DNA from: Flavobacteriales bacterium
Lineage (GTDB): Bacteria; Bacteroidota; Bacteroidia; Flavobacteriales_F; PHOS-HE28
Direction of reading: 5' to 3'
Length of the DNA: 64,000 nucleotides
NCBI GenBank assembly: GCA_016703005.1
Contig: JADJCX010000031.1
Span: 1 to 64,000 of the forward strand
Shown here: positions 37,877 to 46,725 of the stretch, in pieces
How the letters are laid out: each line of letters opens with the position of its first letter
Numbering within the stretch: the first letter of the stretch is position 1
Translations under genes and position numbers: made by a program
Notes under the pieces: model-generated
What the model was told of the DNA's origin: nothing
Databases searched by the model: none
The model's input: only the letters and a program-made list of their open reading frames with translations

Positions 37877-40255
37877 ATGCGTTCCCTAAGACCCTTGCTC
37901 TTCGCGCCGGTTACCGTTCTGCTACTCTCGGCAACTACCTTGTTCGCCCAAGTGCCGTTGGGCCAATGGCGGGATCACTTTCCCTACCGCCAGACCTATG
38001 CGGTTACCGAAGGTGGCGGAAAGGCCTGGTGCGCTACACCAACTGCCGTGTTCGGCTTCGACCCCGCAACAGGCGAGTACGAGCGGCTCACCAAGGTGAA
38101 CCGGCTGAACGATGTGGGCGTGCGAGCTATTCGATGGAACCACACATTAGGCATGCTGGTGGTGGGCTATGACAATGGCAACCTTGATCTGGTGAGCCCG
38201 AATTCCACCTACAACCTCAGCGATATCAAGCGTAGCAATCTCCTTGGCGACAAGGGCATCAACAGTATCCGGTTCGAGGATAGTCTTGCTTATTTGAGCT
38301 GTGGTTTCGGCATTGTGGTGGTGGATCTGGTGGCGCGTGAAGTGCGAGAGACCTGGTTGATCGGCCCAGCCGGAACGCAGCTGGATATCAACGCCACTGC
38401 GATCCTTGCGGATTCCGTTTATGCGGCGACCGAGAATGGTTTGTACGCGGCGAAACGCATTGGCGAGAATCTGGCAGCGTTCACCAATTGGCACAAGCGC
38501 GTTGATATGCCCATGCCGAACGGTGAATACACCTCCGTAGTGGCCTTCGCAGGAAAACTGCTTGCCAATTATCGCGGCTCCGTGCAATACACTGACACCG
38601 TATTCTACTTCGATGGTGGCTGGCAGCGCTTCAGCAACAACGGCATGTTCGGCACTACAAACCTGAGCCTGGAGGTCTCTCTTGCGGGTGATCAGTTGGT
38701 TGTAACGCACGATTACCACATGCAGACCTTCGACACTTCTCTTCAGCAGGTCGCCGCCTTCTATGGATACAATAACGGCACCCTCACCGCCTTCCCTGCC
38801 ATGGCCATTCCGTCGGTGAATGGGTATATCTGGATCGCGGATCGGGAGAACGGGTTGGTGCGGAGCACCGGGGGCACCCAGGGCGACCTTTTCTACCCCA
38901 ACGGCCCCGCGCAGACAAGTGCGATCGGCCTCAGCATGAGCGAGGGGACATTGTTCGTGGCCAGCGGTTCGGTGGCCACCAACTGGAGTGGCTCGTTCCG
39001 CAAGGACGGAGTACATCATCTGGCCAATGGGGAGTGGCGCACTACCAGCATCGAGAACGAGCCCCTGATGGTGGGGGCCAACGCGTTCGGCAATGCAGTG
39101 AACGACATTATGGCCGTGGTAGTGGATCCCGACGACAATACGCATGCTTTCGCCGGGTCGTGGGATGATGGCGTCCTCGAATTCCGGGATCGGGAATTGA
39201 TCGGTTTCTTCAACAGCGACAACACCAATGGCGTGCTACAGATCTTCGCGGGGCTAGGGAACGCGAACGTGGTGCAAGTAGCGGGGCTCGCCTACGACAA
39301 GGATGGTAACATGTGGGTGAGCAACAGCAACTGCTCCAATCCGGTGGTGGTGCGCAAGGCCAATGGCACTTGGAAGAATTTCAATCCGGGGACCATCCTC
39401 AACAACCAAACCTTGTTGGGCAAGATCGTTCCGGCTGAGAATGGTTATAAGTGGTTCATACGGCCGCGTGGGCTGGGGTTGTTGGTATTCAACGACGGGG
39501 GCACCATCGACAACACCAGCGATGATCAGTACAAAGTGCTCAACAACTTCGAAGGCACCGGTCATCTGCCCAGTACGGATATCTATGGTTTGGCGGAAGA
39601 CCTGGACGGCGAGATGTGGGTAGGCACGGGAAAGGGCGTGGTGGTGTTCTACAACCCCGACGCCATATTCAACGGCGGGGATTACGATGCCCAACAGATC
39701 CTGATCGAACAGGACGGCAATGTGCAGATCCTGTTGGAGACCGAGGTCGTGACATCGGTAGCGGTTGACGGCGGTAATCGCAAATGGTTGGGCACCGTCT
39801 CCAGTGGCGTATACCTGGTCAGTTCCGATGGCACTGAACAACTCGAGCACTTCACCTCGGAAAACAGTCCGCTGCCGAGCAACAACATCAACGACATCGC
39901 GATCGACCAAGTAACGGGCGAGGTGTACTTCGCAACCGACCGTGGGATCATGAGCTACAGGAGCGATGCCACCGATGGAAGCGGCTCGGCTGATTGCGCT
40001 ATGGTATATCCCAACCCGGTGCGCGAGAGCTACACCGGGCCGGTGGCCATTACCGGACTGGTGCGCGATAGCGATCTGAAGATCACGGACGTGAGCGGCA
40101 ACTTGGTGTACCGCACCACCAGCCTCGGCGGGCAGGCCACGTGGCCGGGTACGGACATGAGCGGAAACCGCGTGAGCAGCGGGGTGTACTTGGCTTACAG
40201 CACGAACGACGACGGCAGTGAGAAGTGCATGACCAAGATCCTGGTAATGCGTTAA
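37877..40255 (+). CDS. porZ: Type IX secretion system protein PorZ
   Basis: 792 residues from ATG 37877 (signal 'LLFAPVTVLLLSATTLFAQ'). The opening 'VPLGQWRDHFPYRQTYAVTE' is the usual PorZ start, followed by two beta-propeller regions ('AWCATPTAVFGFDPATGEYE', 'DIYGLAEDLDGEMWVGTGKG') and a short C-terminal domain of T9SS type ('AMVYPNPVRESYTGPVAITG', 'SSGVYLAYSTNDDGS'). PorZ is part of the cell-surface attachment complex of the T9SS, where it binds A-LPS and helps sortase PorU. Gene order porZ-recO, 9 bases apart, is conserved in Bacteroidota and supports the call. Intact and unbroken. Confidence 0.92.
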   Translation: MRSLRPLLFAPVTVLLLSATTLFAQVPLGQWRDHFPYRQTYAVTEGGGKAWCATPTAVFGFDPATGEYERLTKVNRLNDVGVRAIRWNHTLGMLVVGYDNGNLDLVSPNSTYNLSDIKRSNLLGDKGINSIRFEDSLAYLSCGFGIVVVDLVAREVRETWLIGPAGTQLDINATAILADSVYAATENGLYAAKRIGENLAAFTNWHKRVDMPMPNGEYTSVVAFAGKLLANYRGSVQYTDTVFYFDGGWQRFSNNGMFGTTNLSLEVSLAGDQLVVTHDYHMQTFDTSLQQVAAFYGYNNGTLTAFPAMAIPSVNGYIWIADRENGLVRSTGGTQGDLFYPNGPAQTSAIGLSMSEGTLFVASGSVATNWSGSFRKDGVHHLANGEWRTTSIENEPLMVGANAFGNAVNDIMAVVVDPDDNTHAFAGSWDDGVLEFRDRELIGFFNSDNTNGVLQIFAGLGNANVVQVAGLAYDKDGNMWVSNSNCSNPVVVRKANGTWKNFNPGTILNNQTLLGKIVPAENGYKWFIRPRGLGLLVFNDGGTIDNTSDDQYKVLNNFEGTGHLPSTDIYGLAEDLDGEMWVGTGKGVVVFYNPDAIFNGGDYDAQQILIEQDGNVQILLETEVVTSVAVDGGNRKWLGTVSSGVYLVSSDGTEQLEHFTSENSPLPSNNINDIAIDQVTGEVYFATDRGIMSYRSDATDGSGSADCAMVYPNPVRESYTGPVAITGLVRDSDLKITDVSGNLVYRTTSLGGQATWPGTDMSGNRVSSGVYLAYSTNDDGSEKCMTKILVMR

Positions 40256-40264
40256 CCCCGTGCA

Positions 40265-40978
40265 ATGCTCATCACTACGCGAGCGATCGTTCTGCGCACG
40301 GTGCGCCACGGCGATAAGAGCGTTGTGCTGAAACTCTACACGGAACATCATGGCGTGCGCGGGTATGCGGTACGCATGGGAGGCAAGAGCGGAATACCGG
40401 CGGCGCTGCTGGAACCCATGCAGCGGTTGGTCGTTGTGGCACATGAGCGCGGCGACCGCGAACTGCACCATCTGAAAGAGGTCCGCCCCGACAAGCCGTA
40501 CCTGAGCATCGGTAGCGATCCGATCAAGGGCGGCGTGGTGCTCTTCGTGCAAGAGGTGTTGTTGCGCACACTTCGGGAGGAATCCGCGGACCCCGCGCTC
40601 TTCGAGTTCATACACGATGCGCTGGGTGTGTTGGATGATGAAACCGACCTTGGTCATTACCCGATCGGCTTCTTGTGTGGCCTTTGCCGACAGCATGGTT
40701 TCGCGCCCGAGCTGCCGGAGGGGACAGTGACGTGGTTCGATATGATGGATGGACAGTTCATGGACAACGAGCCCGCACATCCGCACGCCTTCTCCGGAGA
40801 GCTTGTGCCGCTATTCGCGCAATTGCTGGAAACGCCGCTGGAGAACGCAAGCGGCGTTCGCGCGTCCACATCACATCGTCGAGCGCTGCTCGAGAAGCTC
40901 CTGCATTATTTCCGCCTGCATGTGGATGGATTCGGTGAGCTGCGCTCACCCACTGTGCTGCAAGCGGTACTGGGTTAA
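40265..40978 (+). CDS. recO: DNA repair protein RecO
   Basis: 237 residues. An OB-fold N-terminus ('MLITTRAIVLRTVRHGDKSV', 'VLKLYTEHHGVRGYAVRMGG') is followed by the helical domain ('GGVVLFVQEVLLRTLREESA', 'LGHYPIGFLCGLCRQHGFAP'). RecO loads RecA on SSB-coated single-stranded DNA with RecR. The zinc-binding cysteines seen in some RecO proteins are not complete here, as is common in Bacteroidota. Starts 9 bases after porZ. Confidence 0.92.
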   Translation: MLITTRAIVLRTVRHGDKSVVLKLYTEHHGVRGYAVRMGGKSGIPAALLEPMQRLVVVAHERGDRELHHLKEVRPDKPYLSIGSDPIKGGVVLFVQEVLLRTLREESADPALFEFIHDALGVLDDETDLGHYPIGFLCGLCRQHGFAPELPEGTVTWFDMMDGQFMDNEPAHPHAFSGELVPLFAQLLETPLENASGVRASTSHRRALLEKLLHYFRLHVDGFGELRSPTVLQAVLG

Positions 40979-41021
40979 TTGGCCGGTCTACCGTCGATCA
41001 CGGTCGTGATCGCGGTGCGGC

Positions 41022-41029
41022 TACTTTCG
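41022..41029 (+). promoter_or_regulatory. Putative -7 element upstream of oligopeptidase gene
   Basis: TACTTTCG, 67 bases before the ATG at 41097. An 8-bp inverted repeat at 40995-41012 lies just upstream of it. Confidence 0.35.
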
Positions 41030-41096
41030 GCCGGACTATCATTCGCCTTAACCGCGTGACGATCCTGGCCACGATGCGCGGTAATACCCACAAATA

Positions 41097-43211
41097 ATGA
41101 CCACTGTCGCACGCCTCGCCCCGCCGTCTGCTGAGAAAATACCGCACGAGATGACCAACCACGGTCATACGCGCGTTGACGAATACCACTGGATGCGCTT
41201 GAGCGAGGAACAACGCAACGCCAAGACCCCGGACGACCACACGAAGAAAGTAGTGGCACACCTTAACGCGGAGAATGCATACACCGCTGATGTGCTTGCT
41301 CCGGTGAAGCAATTGCGCGAGGACCTGTTCAAAGAGATGAAGGGCCGCATCAAGGAAACGGACATGAGCGTGCCCTATCGCGAGAACGGTTACTGGTATG
41401 GCAGCCGGTTCGAAACGGGCAAGGAGTACGCTGTCCATATGCGCATGCCGACGATCAAGGGTGTGGAGCGTATACCGGCGGACAACGATCCGGCTTGGAA
41501 GGATTTCATCGACGAAAATGTGATGGCGCAGGGCCATGACTATTTCGACCTTGCCGACTACGAACCAAGCCCGGACAACAGCCTCTGCGCATACGGCGTG
41601 GATACGGTGAGCCGGCGCCAATACACCATCCGTTTCCGCGACATGTCCACTGGCGTTGACCTCCCCGATGAGATATCCAATACCGACGGAGGGGGGGCTT
41701 GGGCGGACAACAAAACGTTCTTCTATAGTCGGAAAGACAAAACGCTACGCAGCTTCAAGATCTTCCGCCATATCGTTGGCTCCGATGCGAAGGATGATGT
41801 TGAAGTCTATCACGAACAGGACGAAGCCTTCAGCTGCGATGTGTTCCGAAGCCGGTCGGACAAGTTCTTGGTGATCGCCACCGGCAGCACGCTCATCAGC
41901 GAGGAGCTACTGCTTCCGGTGGACAGTCCGCTGGGTGCTTTCACCGTGTTCCAGCCGCGGGAGGAAGAGCACGAATACAGTACGCAGCATGTGGACGGCA
42001 AATTCTACATCCTCACCAACTGGAAGGCACAGAACTTCCGATTGATGGAATGCCCGGAGGACAAAACGGGAAAAGAGCATTGGAAAGAAGTGATCCCACA
42101 TCGTGATGATGTGCTGTTGGAAGACGTGGACCTCTTCAAGGACCACATGGTGATCAGCGAACGCGAACAGGGGCTCACACACTTGCGCATCCGTAAACTG
42201 AGCACGGGCGCCGAGCATGAGATCAGCTTCAACGACCCCGCGTATGTCGCATACAGCGGAACCAATCCGGAGTGGGACAGCTCTTTGCTACGCTATGGTT
42301 ATACCAGCCTCACCACACCCGGTAGTGTGTACTAGCACGACATGAACTCGAAGACCGATGTGTTGCTGAAGCAACAGGAGGTGGTAGGGGGATATGATCC
42401 CAATGAATACCGCAGCGAACGCTTGTGGTGCTCTGCGACCGATGGTGTGAGGGTGCCCATGAGCATAGTGTACAAGAAGGAAACGCCGATAGACGGGTCT
42501 GCGCCGCTTTTGCTCTATGGCTACGGGTCGTACGGCATCAGCATGGATCCCACCTTCAGCAGCGCGCGTTTGTCGCTATTGGACCGTGGTTTCGTGTTCG
42601 CATTAGCGCATATACGCGGTGGCGAGGACCTTGGTCGCGCTTGGTATGACTCGGGAAAAATGGAGCACAAGACCAACACATTCACTGATTTCATTGCATG
42701 CGCCGAACATGTGCTGGCCAACAAGTACGCAGACCCTGAGCGGCTCTTTTGTATGGGCGGAAGCGCGGGTGGATTGTTGATGGGCGCGGTTGTGAACCTG
42801 CGCCCGGACCTTTGGAAAGCGGTCGTGGCGCAAGTCGCATTCGTTGATGTGGTCACGACCATGTTGGACAGTACCATTCCACTTACCACAGGCGAATACG
42901 ACGAGTGGGGAGATCCAAATGAACAGGAAGCCTACAAACGGCTGCTCTCCTATTCACCCTATGATAACGTCAAGGACGAAGTGTACCCGGCGATGTTGGT
43001 CACTACGGGATTCCACGACAGCCAAGTGCAATACTGGGAACCGGCGAAATGGGTGGCCCGGCTGCGCGATCACCACAAGGGCGACACGCCGATCCTGTTA
43101 CACACCAACATGGAGGCTGGTCACGGCGGCGCGAGCGGGCGCTTCGAGCGATTGAAAGAGGTTGCGCTGGACTATGCGTTCTTGCTGATGCAGGCGGGGC
43201 TGGCGGAGTAG
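41097..43211 (+). CDS. Oligopeptidase B-type S9 peptidase interrupted by an in-frame TAG
   Basis: One frame of 704 codons with a single internal TAG at 42333. The first 412 residues form the N-terminal beta-propeller ('IPHEMTNHGHTRVDEYHWMR' opening, typical of protease II), and after the stop the alpha/beta hydrolase resumes ('YDPNEYRSERLWCSATDGVR', 'LLYGYGSYGISMDPTFSSAR', 'RGGEDLGRAWYDSGK'). Nucleophile Ser lies in 'CMGGSAGGLLMGAVV', Asp in 'GFHDSQVQYWEP', His in 'NMEAGHGGASGRFE'. The family cleaves short peptides after basic residues. Because both halves are in the same frame, the change is a substitution (for example GAG to TAG) rather than an indel. Either a consensus error or a genuine nonsense mutation. 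Confidence 0.9.
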
Positions 43212-43246
43212 GCGGCGCAGACCATTCCAAACCCGGAAACGTTCGC

Positions 43247-43474
43247 CTATGATGCGATGCTCTCCACGTAAACGATCTCTTCGGGTTGCATCGGTATCAC
43301 GTTTACCGGGGCGGCATCGTGTTGAAGACGCTCATAGTCACGCACACTGGAAAAGAAGAGGCGCTTAGTGCTACCGTTGTCCACTTCCCAGATCACACCG
43401 AAAACCTCCTTACCACTACGCAGCTTGAACTTGCAGTGCTTGTTGGCGAAAGGGCGGATGCGGGATAGTTCCAT
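43247..43474 (-). CDS. Small conserved-looking hypothetical protein
   Basis: 75 residues from ATG 43474 ('MELSRIRPFANKHCKFKLRS'). The sequence 'GKEVFGVIWEVDNGSTKRLF' and 'FFSSVRDYERLQHDAAPVNV' suggests a small beta-barrel fold such as an Sm- or SH3-like domain; this is only an impression from strand pattern. The frame is open upstream to 43627, but those residues look non-coding. Convergent with the oligopeptidase gene. Confidence 0.55.
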   Translation of the reverse strand: MELSRIRPFANKHCKFKLRSGKEVFGVIWEVDNGSTKRLFFSSVRDYERLQHDAAPVNVIPMQPEEIVYVESIAS

Positions 43475-43609
43475 TTGATCAATCCGCAGTACAGCGGCGG
43501 GGCTCTTGACGTGATGTTCGTCGATCGTTGCACCGCCAAAATAGAGCGGTACATCAGTGCAATGCCAATGGAATTGTGAACAGGTGGTCGATAGCTGTTC
43601 ATAAAACGA

Positions 43610-43640
43610 ACGACGCGATGCTCGCATTGCATCGCGTCGT
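43610..43640 (-). terminator. Intrinsic terminator of the ferritin gene
   Basis: Perfect 12-bp stem ACGACGCGATGC/GCATCGCGTCGT with a 7-base loop, 29 bases after the ferritin stop. On the minus strand it is followed by TCGTTTTATG, a short T-run. Confidence 0.75.
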
Positions 43641-43668
43641 GAAAAGTATCGTGGACCAGTTGTCGCGA

Positions 43669-44187
43669 TCAGGCGCCTTGCTTCTCCTTTGCCTTGGCAC
43701 CGATCATTCCGGCAAGATCACGGTCGAACAAATAGAGCCCGCCCTTGTCGCCGCCGATCATGTTCAACTTGTCGATGAGCGTACGCGCCAAAGCCTCTTC
43801 TTCGATCTGCTCACTCACATACCACTGCATGAAGTTGTGCGTGGTGTACTCCTTCTCCTTCAAACATAGATCGACAACCTTGTTGATCTCGCCTGTGACT
43901 TTGGTCTCGTGCACGAAAAGCTCTTGGAATATATGCGTGATGCCCTTCCATGTGCGCGGGGGGGCGGGGAGTGCGGGCACCACAGCGTGACCGCCGCGCT
44001 CGTTCACGAACTTCACGAGCTTCAAGGCATGCATACGTTCTTCGTCGCTGTGGCCATAGAGAAAAGCGGCCGTGCCGCTGAGGCCTTGTGTTTCCGCCCA
44101 GCTGGCCATTGCCAGATAGATCTGGCTGCTCATCGCCTCTGTTTGTATCTGTGCGTTCAGCGCAGCTTCGATCTTCTTCGGTAACAT
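43669..44187 (-). CDS. ftnA: Ferritin
   Basis: 172 residues, non-haem bacterial ferritin. Ferroxidase-site residues are visible in 'LNAQIQTEAMSSQIYLAMAS' (E and Y of helix A) and 'GHSDEERMHALKLVKFVNER' (E-E-x-x-H of helix B), then 'FQELFVHETKVTGEINKVVD' and 'NFMQWYVSEQIEEEALARTL' (Q-x-x-E). Stores iron as ferric mineral in a 24-mer. Weak -7-like TAACTTTCG upstream (44206-44214); a strong terminator follows. Single-gene unit. Confidence 0.95.
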   Translation of the reverse strand: MLPKKIEAALNAQIQTEAMSSQIYLAMASWAETQGLSGTAAFLYGHSDEERMHALKLVKFVNERGGHAVVPALPAPPRTWKGITHIFQELFVHETKVTGEINKVVDLCLKEKEYTTHNFMQWYVSEQIEEEALARTLIDKLNMIGGDKGGLYLFDRDLAGMIGAKAKEKQGA

Positions 44188-44234
44188 GGTGTTGCGTATT
44201 GGGGCCGAAAGTTACGCGGCTTCCGTGCGCGCTG

Positions 44235-44798
44235 TCAGCGCGTATTGAAGTTGTTCATCGCGTGCGCAATGCCCAGCAACCCGAACTGTAGCACTGCCTT
44301 ACAGGCGATCTCCGTCCGCTCTTCCAGTGTCTTGCCCTCCTCTACCGTCCATGGGCTCAGCACGTGTTCCGCCTGTCGTCCTCTTGGAAAATCGGCCCCG
44401 ATGCCGAATCGCAACCGAGCGAAATCCAGGGATCCGAGAACCTCGATGATGCTCGTCAAGCCATTGTGGCCCCCGGCGCTGCCGCTGGCGCGCAACCTGA
44501 TCTTCCCGAAGGGCAACGCCAGATCATCCGTAACGACCAATACCCGGTCCAATGGCACATTCTCCTTTTCCATCCAATAGCGCACGGCCTTGCCGCTGAG
44601 GTTCATGAACGTCTGCGGCTTTGCCAGAATGAACGTCCGTCCCTTGTGGCGCACCTCGGCGACCTCGGCGTAACGATCGCTCTCAAAAGATGCATTGAAC
44701 GTCTTTGCAAGTGTGTCGAGCACTTGAAACCCAATGTTGTGGCGCGTGTTTACGTACTCGGGTCCGGGGTTTCCCAACCCAACGATCATGTACTTCAT
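44235..44798 (-). CDS. pth: Peptidyl-tRNA hydrolase
   Basis: 187 residues from ATG 44798 ('MKYMIVGLGNPGPEYVNTRH'). Releases peptides from peptidyl-tRNA dropped by ribosomes. The catalytic His is in 'NTRHNIGFQVLD', 'KPQTFMNLSGKAV' holds the conserved Asn, 'VVTDDLALPFGKIRLRASGS' the Asp, and 'GSAGGHNGLTSI' the second signature. Third gene of a prs-rplY-pth run found in many bacteria, but a strong hairpin separates it from rplY. Confidence 0.96.
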   Translation of the reverse strand: MKYMIVGLGNPGPEYVNTRHNIGFQVLDTLAKTFNASFESDRYAEVAEVRHKGRTFILAKPQTFMNLSGKAVRYWMEKENVPLDRVLVVTDDLALPFGKIRLRASGSAGGHNGLTSIIEVLGSLDFARLRFGIGADFPRGRQAEHVLSPWTVEEGKTLEERTEIACKAVLQFGLLGIAHAMNNFNTR

Positions 44799-44814
44799 TG
44801 CTGGGCACAAAAGA

Positions 44815-44845
44815 AGCGGACCCACGACGATGTCGTGGGTCCGCT
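44815..44845 (-). terminator. Strong hairpin between rplY and pth
   Basis: A 14-bp perfect stem (outer pair A44815-T45, then GCGGACCCACGAC against GTCGTGGGTCCGC) with loop of 3. On the minus strand it is followed by TTCTTTTG, so it looks like the intrinsic terminator of prs-rplY. It ends 16 bases before the pth start, so pth may depend on readthrough or on a promoter not identified. Confidence 0.78.
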
Positions 44846-44900
44846 CGAAATTCGATCCGCATCGGGTGTATCATCATCCCGCTGCGCCCAAGCAAAGGGA

Positions 44901-45581
44901 CTACTTCTTGGCAGCAGGTTTCGCGGCCTCCCCCTTCTTGGCATCGGCGGCTGGTGCAGCGGCACCCGCGGCAGGCGCAGCGGCACCCGCGGCAGGCGCA
45001 GCCGTGGTTGCGGTCGCCACAACGGCGGCCTCTTCAACCTTTTTCGGCATCTTCAGGGTGAGCACCACATCGGTTGGACGCTCTACGACCGAAAGACCAG
45101 GGAATTTCAGATCACTCACGCGCAAGCTGTCGCCCAATTCCACTTCGCTCACATCCAGATCCAAGTGCTCGGGAAGAACGCCAGGAAGACCCTTAACGCG
45201 AAGCTTGCGGAACTTCTGGCTCAATACTCCGCCCTTGCGCACGCCAACAGGTTGTCCGTTCAACTTCAAGCTCAGGGCTACCGTAGCCTCCTTGGTGTCG
45301 TGCATTTCCACAAAGTCCACATGGATCGGCGCGTCCGTGACCGGGTGGAATTGCGTCTCGTGCAGAAGAGCCATGGTCTTCGTGCCGTCCATATCCAACT
45401 CAATGCGATAAGTCTCGGGCGTGAAAACGACCTTGCCAAGGGCTTTGGCCTCCACGTGGAAGTGGGTGGTTTTATCGCCGCCGTATAGCACACAGGGCAC
45501 ACGACCTTGGCGACGTAGGCTGTTCGAGTTGCTGCTACCGGCGCCGGTGCGCGGGATCGCTGAAAGGGAAACCTTTTTCAT
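44901..45581 (-). CDS. rplY: 50S ribosomal protein L25 (Ctc-type)
   Basis: 226 residues with the two-domain Ctc form of L25, which binds 5S rRNA. Domain 1: 'LRRQGRVPCVLYGGDKTTHF', 'MALLHETQFHPVTDAPIHVD'. Domain 2: 'PVGVRKGGVLSQKFRKLRVK', 'LDLDVSEVELGDSLRVSDLK'. The C-terminal 35 residues are an Ala-Pro-Lys tail encoded by a 21-bp tandem repeat. Starts 11 bases after prs, so the two are surely co-transcribed. Confidence 0.95.
   Translation of the reverse strand: MKKVSLSAIPRTGAGSSNSNSLRRQGRVPCVLYGGDKTTHFHVEAKALGKVVFTPETYRIELDMDGTKTMALLHETQFHPVTDAPIHVDFVEMHDTKEATVALSLKLNGQPVGVRKGGVLSQKFRKLRVKGLPGVLPEHLDLDVSEVELGDSLRVSDLKFPGLSVVERPTDVVLTLKMPKKVEEAAVVATATTAAPAAGAAAPAAGAAAPAADAKKGEAAKPAAKK
44959..45000. 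repeat. 21-bp tandem duplication inside rplY
   Basis: Two perfect copies (44959-44979 and 44980-45000) of a 21-bp unit coding seven residues of the Ala/Pro/Gly tail of L25. Because the unit is a multiple of three, copy number can change without breaking the frame. Confidence 0.85.
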
Positions 45582-45592
45582 GACTGGTATGG

Positions 45593-46549
45593 TTAGGCGA
45601 CTATGAAATGGCTACTGATGCTTTCGTGATTGCGCACGCGCATGATCACATCGGCAAAAAGCTGGGCCACTGAAAGTTGTTTGATCTTGTTGGTCTGCGC
45701 CAGTTTCTCCGGCGACACGGGGATGGTATCCGTTACGATGAGCTCCACGAGCGATGACGCCTGGAGTTTTTTGCATGCGTCGCCGCTCAGCACCGCGTGC
45801 GTGCACACCGCACGAACACTGGTAGCACCCTCCTCCATCATCATGTCACTGGCCTTGGTGAGGGTTCCGGCGGTATCGACCATGTCGTCCACCAACACGA
45901 CATCCTTGCCCTTCACATCGCCGATCACCGTCATGCGCTCGATCTGGTTGGCCACTTTGCGCTGTTTGTAGCAAATGGCCATATCGCATCCCAGGTGCTT
46001 ACTGTAGGCGTTGGCCCGCTTAGTGCCGCCGGTATCGGGTGCGGCCATCAAGAGATTCGGTAATCCCATGCTCTTGATGTGCGGGAGGAAGATGCTACTG
46101 GCGAACAGGTGGTCCACCGGCACCTCGAAGAACCCTTGGATCTGGTCCGCATGCAGGTCCATGGTCATGATCCGATCAACTCCGGCCGCAGTAAGCATAT
46201 TGGCCACTAGTTTCGCGCCGATGCTCACTCTGGGCTTGTCCTTGCGGTCTTGACGAGCGAAGCCGAAATAGGGCATCACGGCAACGATCCGCTTGGCGCT
46301 TGCGCGCTTAGCCGCATCGATCATCATCAATAGCTCCAACAGGTTGTCCGCTGGGGGGAACGTACTCTGGATAATGAACACCAAGTCGCCGCGTACCGTT
46401 TCCTCGAAGCTCGGCTGGAATTCACCATCGCTGAACCGGCTTACGGTAACCTCGCCCAGACGCTCGCCACTGGCGGCTGCAACTTTCTCGGCCAGGTAAC
46501 GCGATGCGCTACCGCCGAAGATCTTGGCGGGTTCTAATGGGACACTCAT
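45593..46549 (-). CDS. prs: Ribose-phosphate pyrophosphokinase
   Basis: 318 residues from ATG 46549. Makes PRPP from ribose 5-phosphate and ATP for purine, pyrimidine, His and NAD synthesis. 'IFGGSASRYLAEKVAAASGE' opens the protein; 'RFSDGEFQPSFEETVRGDLV' is the flexible substrate loop; 'MTMDLHADQIQGFFEVPVDH' is the Mg/ATP signature; 'DVVLVDDMVDTAGTL' is the PRPP-binding loop. The frame is open upstream but non-coding. Divergent from rnr, same strand and 11 bases before rplY. Confidence 0.97.
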   Translation of the reverse strand: MSVPLEPAKIFGGSASRYLAEKVAAASGERLGEVTVSRFSDGEFQPSFEETVRGDLVFIIQSTFPPADNLLELLMMIDAAKRASAKRIVAVMPYFGFARQDRKDKPRVSIGAKLVANMLTAAGVDRIMTMDLHADQIQGFFEVPVDHLFASSIFLPHIKSMGLPNLLMAAPDTGGTKRANAYSKHLGCDMAICYKQRKVANQIERMTVIGDVKGKDVVLVDDMVDTAGTLTKASDMMMEEGATSVRAVCTHAVLSGDACKKLQASSLVELIVTDTIPVSPEKLAQTNKIKQLSVAQLFADVIMRVRNHESISSHFIVA

Positions 46550-46603
46550 GAAATTTCCCTGATCCTCGCTCCTGAAACCTGCGGGGCGGGTGAAAAGGGG
46601 CCG

Positions 46604-46611
46604 CGAATGTA
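46604..46611 (-). promoter_or_regulatory. Putative -7 element of the prs-rplY unit
   Basis: TACATTCG on the minus strand, 54 bases before the prs start, in the 176-bp divergent region with rnr. Confidence 0.4.
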
Positions 46612-46725
46612 GCGATCGACTTGGTTTATCAACAGGTGTTGGTAGGTAAGTGCCGAAGCCCGCCCGGACTTCCGGGGCCGCATCTTCGCCGGGCCCTTCT
46701 TCCGGGCCACACCCACACTCCACTT

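Noticed and set aside
39254..40786. 510-codon minus-strand frame across porZ and recO
   Set aside because: It spans two well-supported plus-strand genes and their gap, which is typical for an antisense shadow.
40995..41012. recO terminator hairpin
   Set aside because: Only 8-bp arms around 2 bases (7-bp stem with a 4-base loop in practice), no T-run follows, and a -7 box lies just downstream.
46626..46634. Single TTATCAACA as a DnaA box
   Set aside because: One isolated 9-mer match between prs and rnr is expected by chance in 64 kb.
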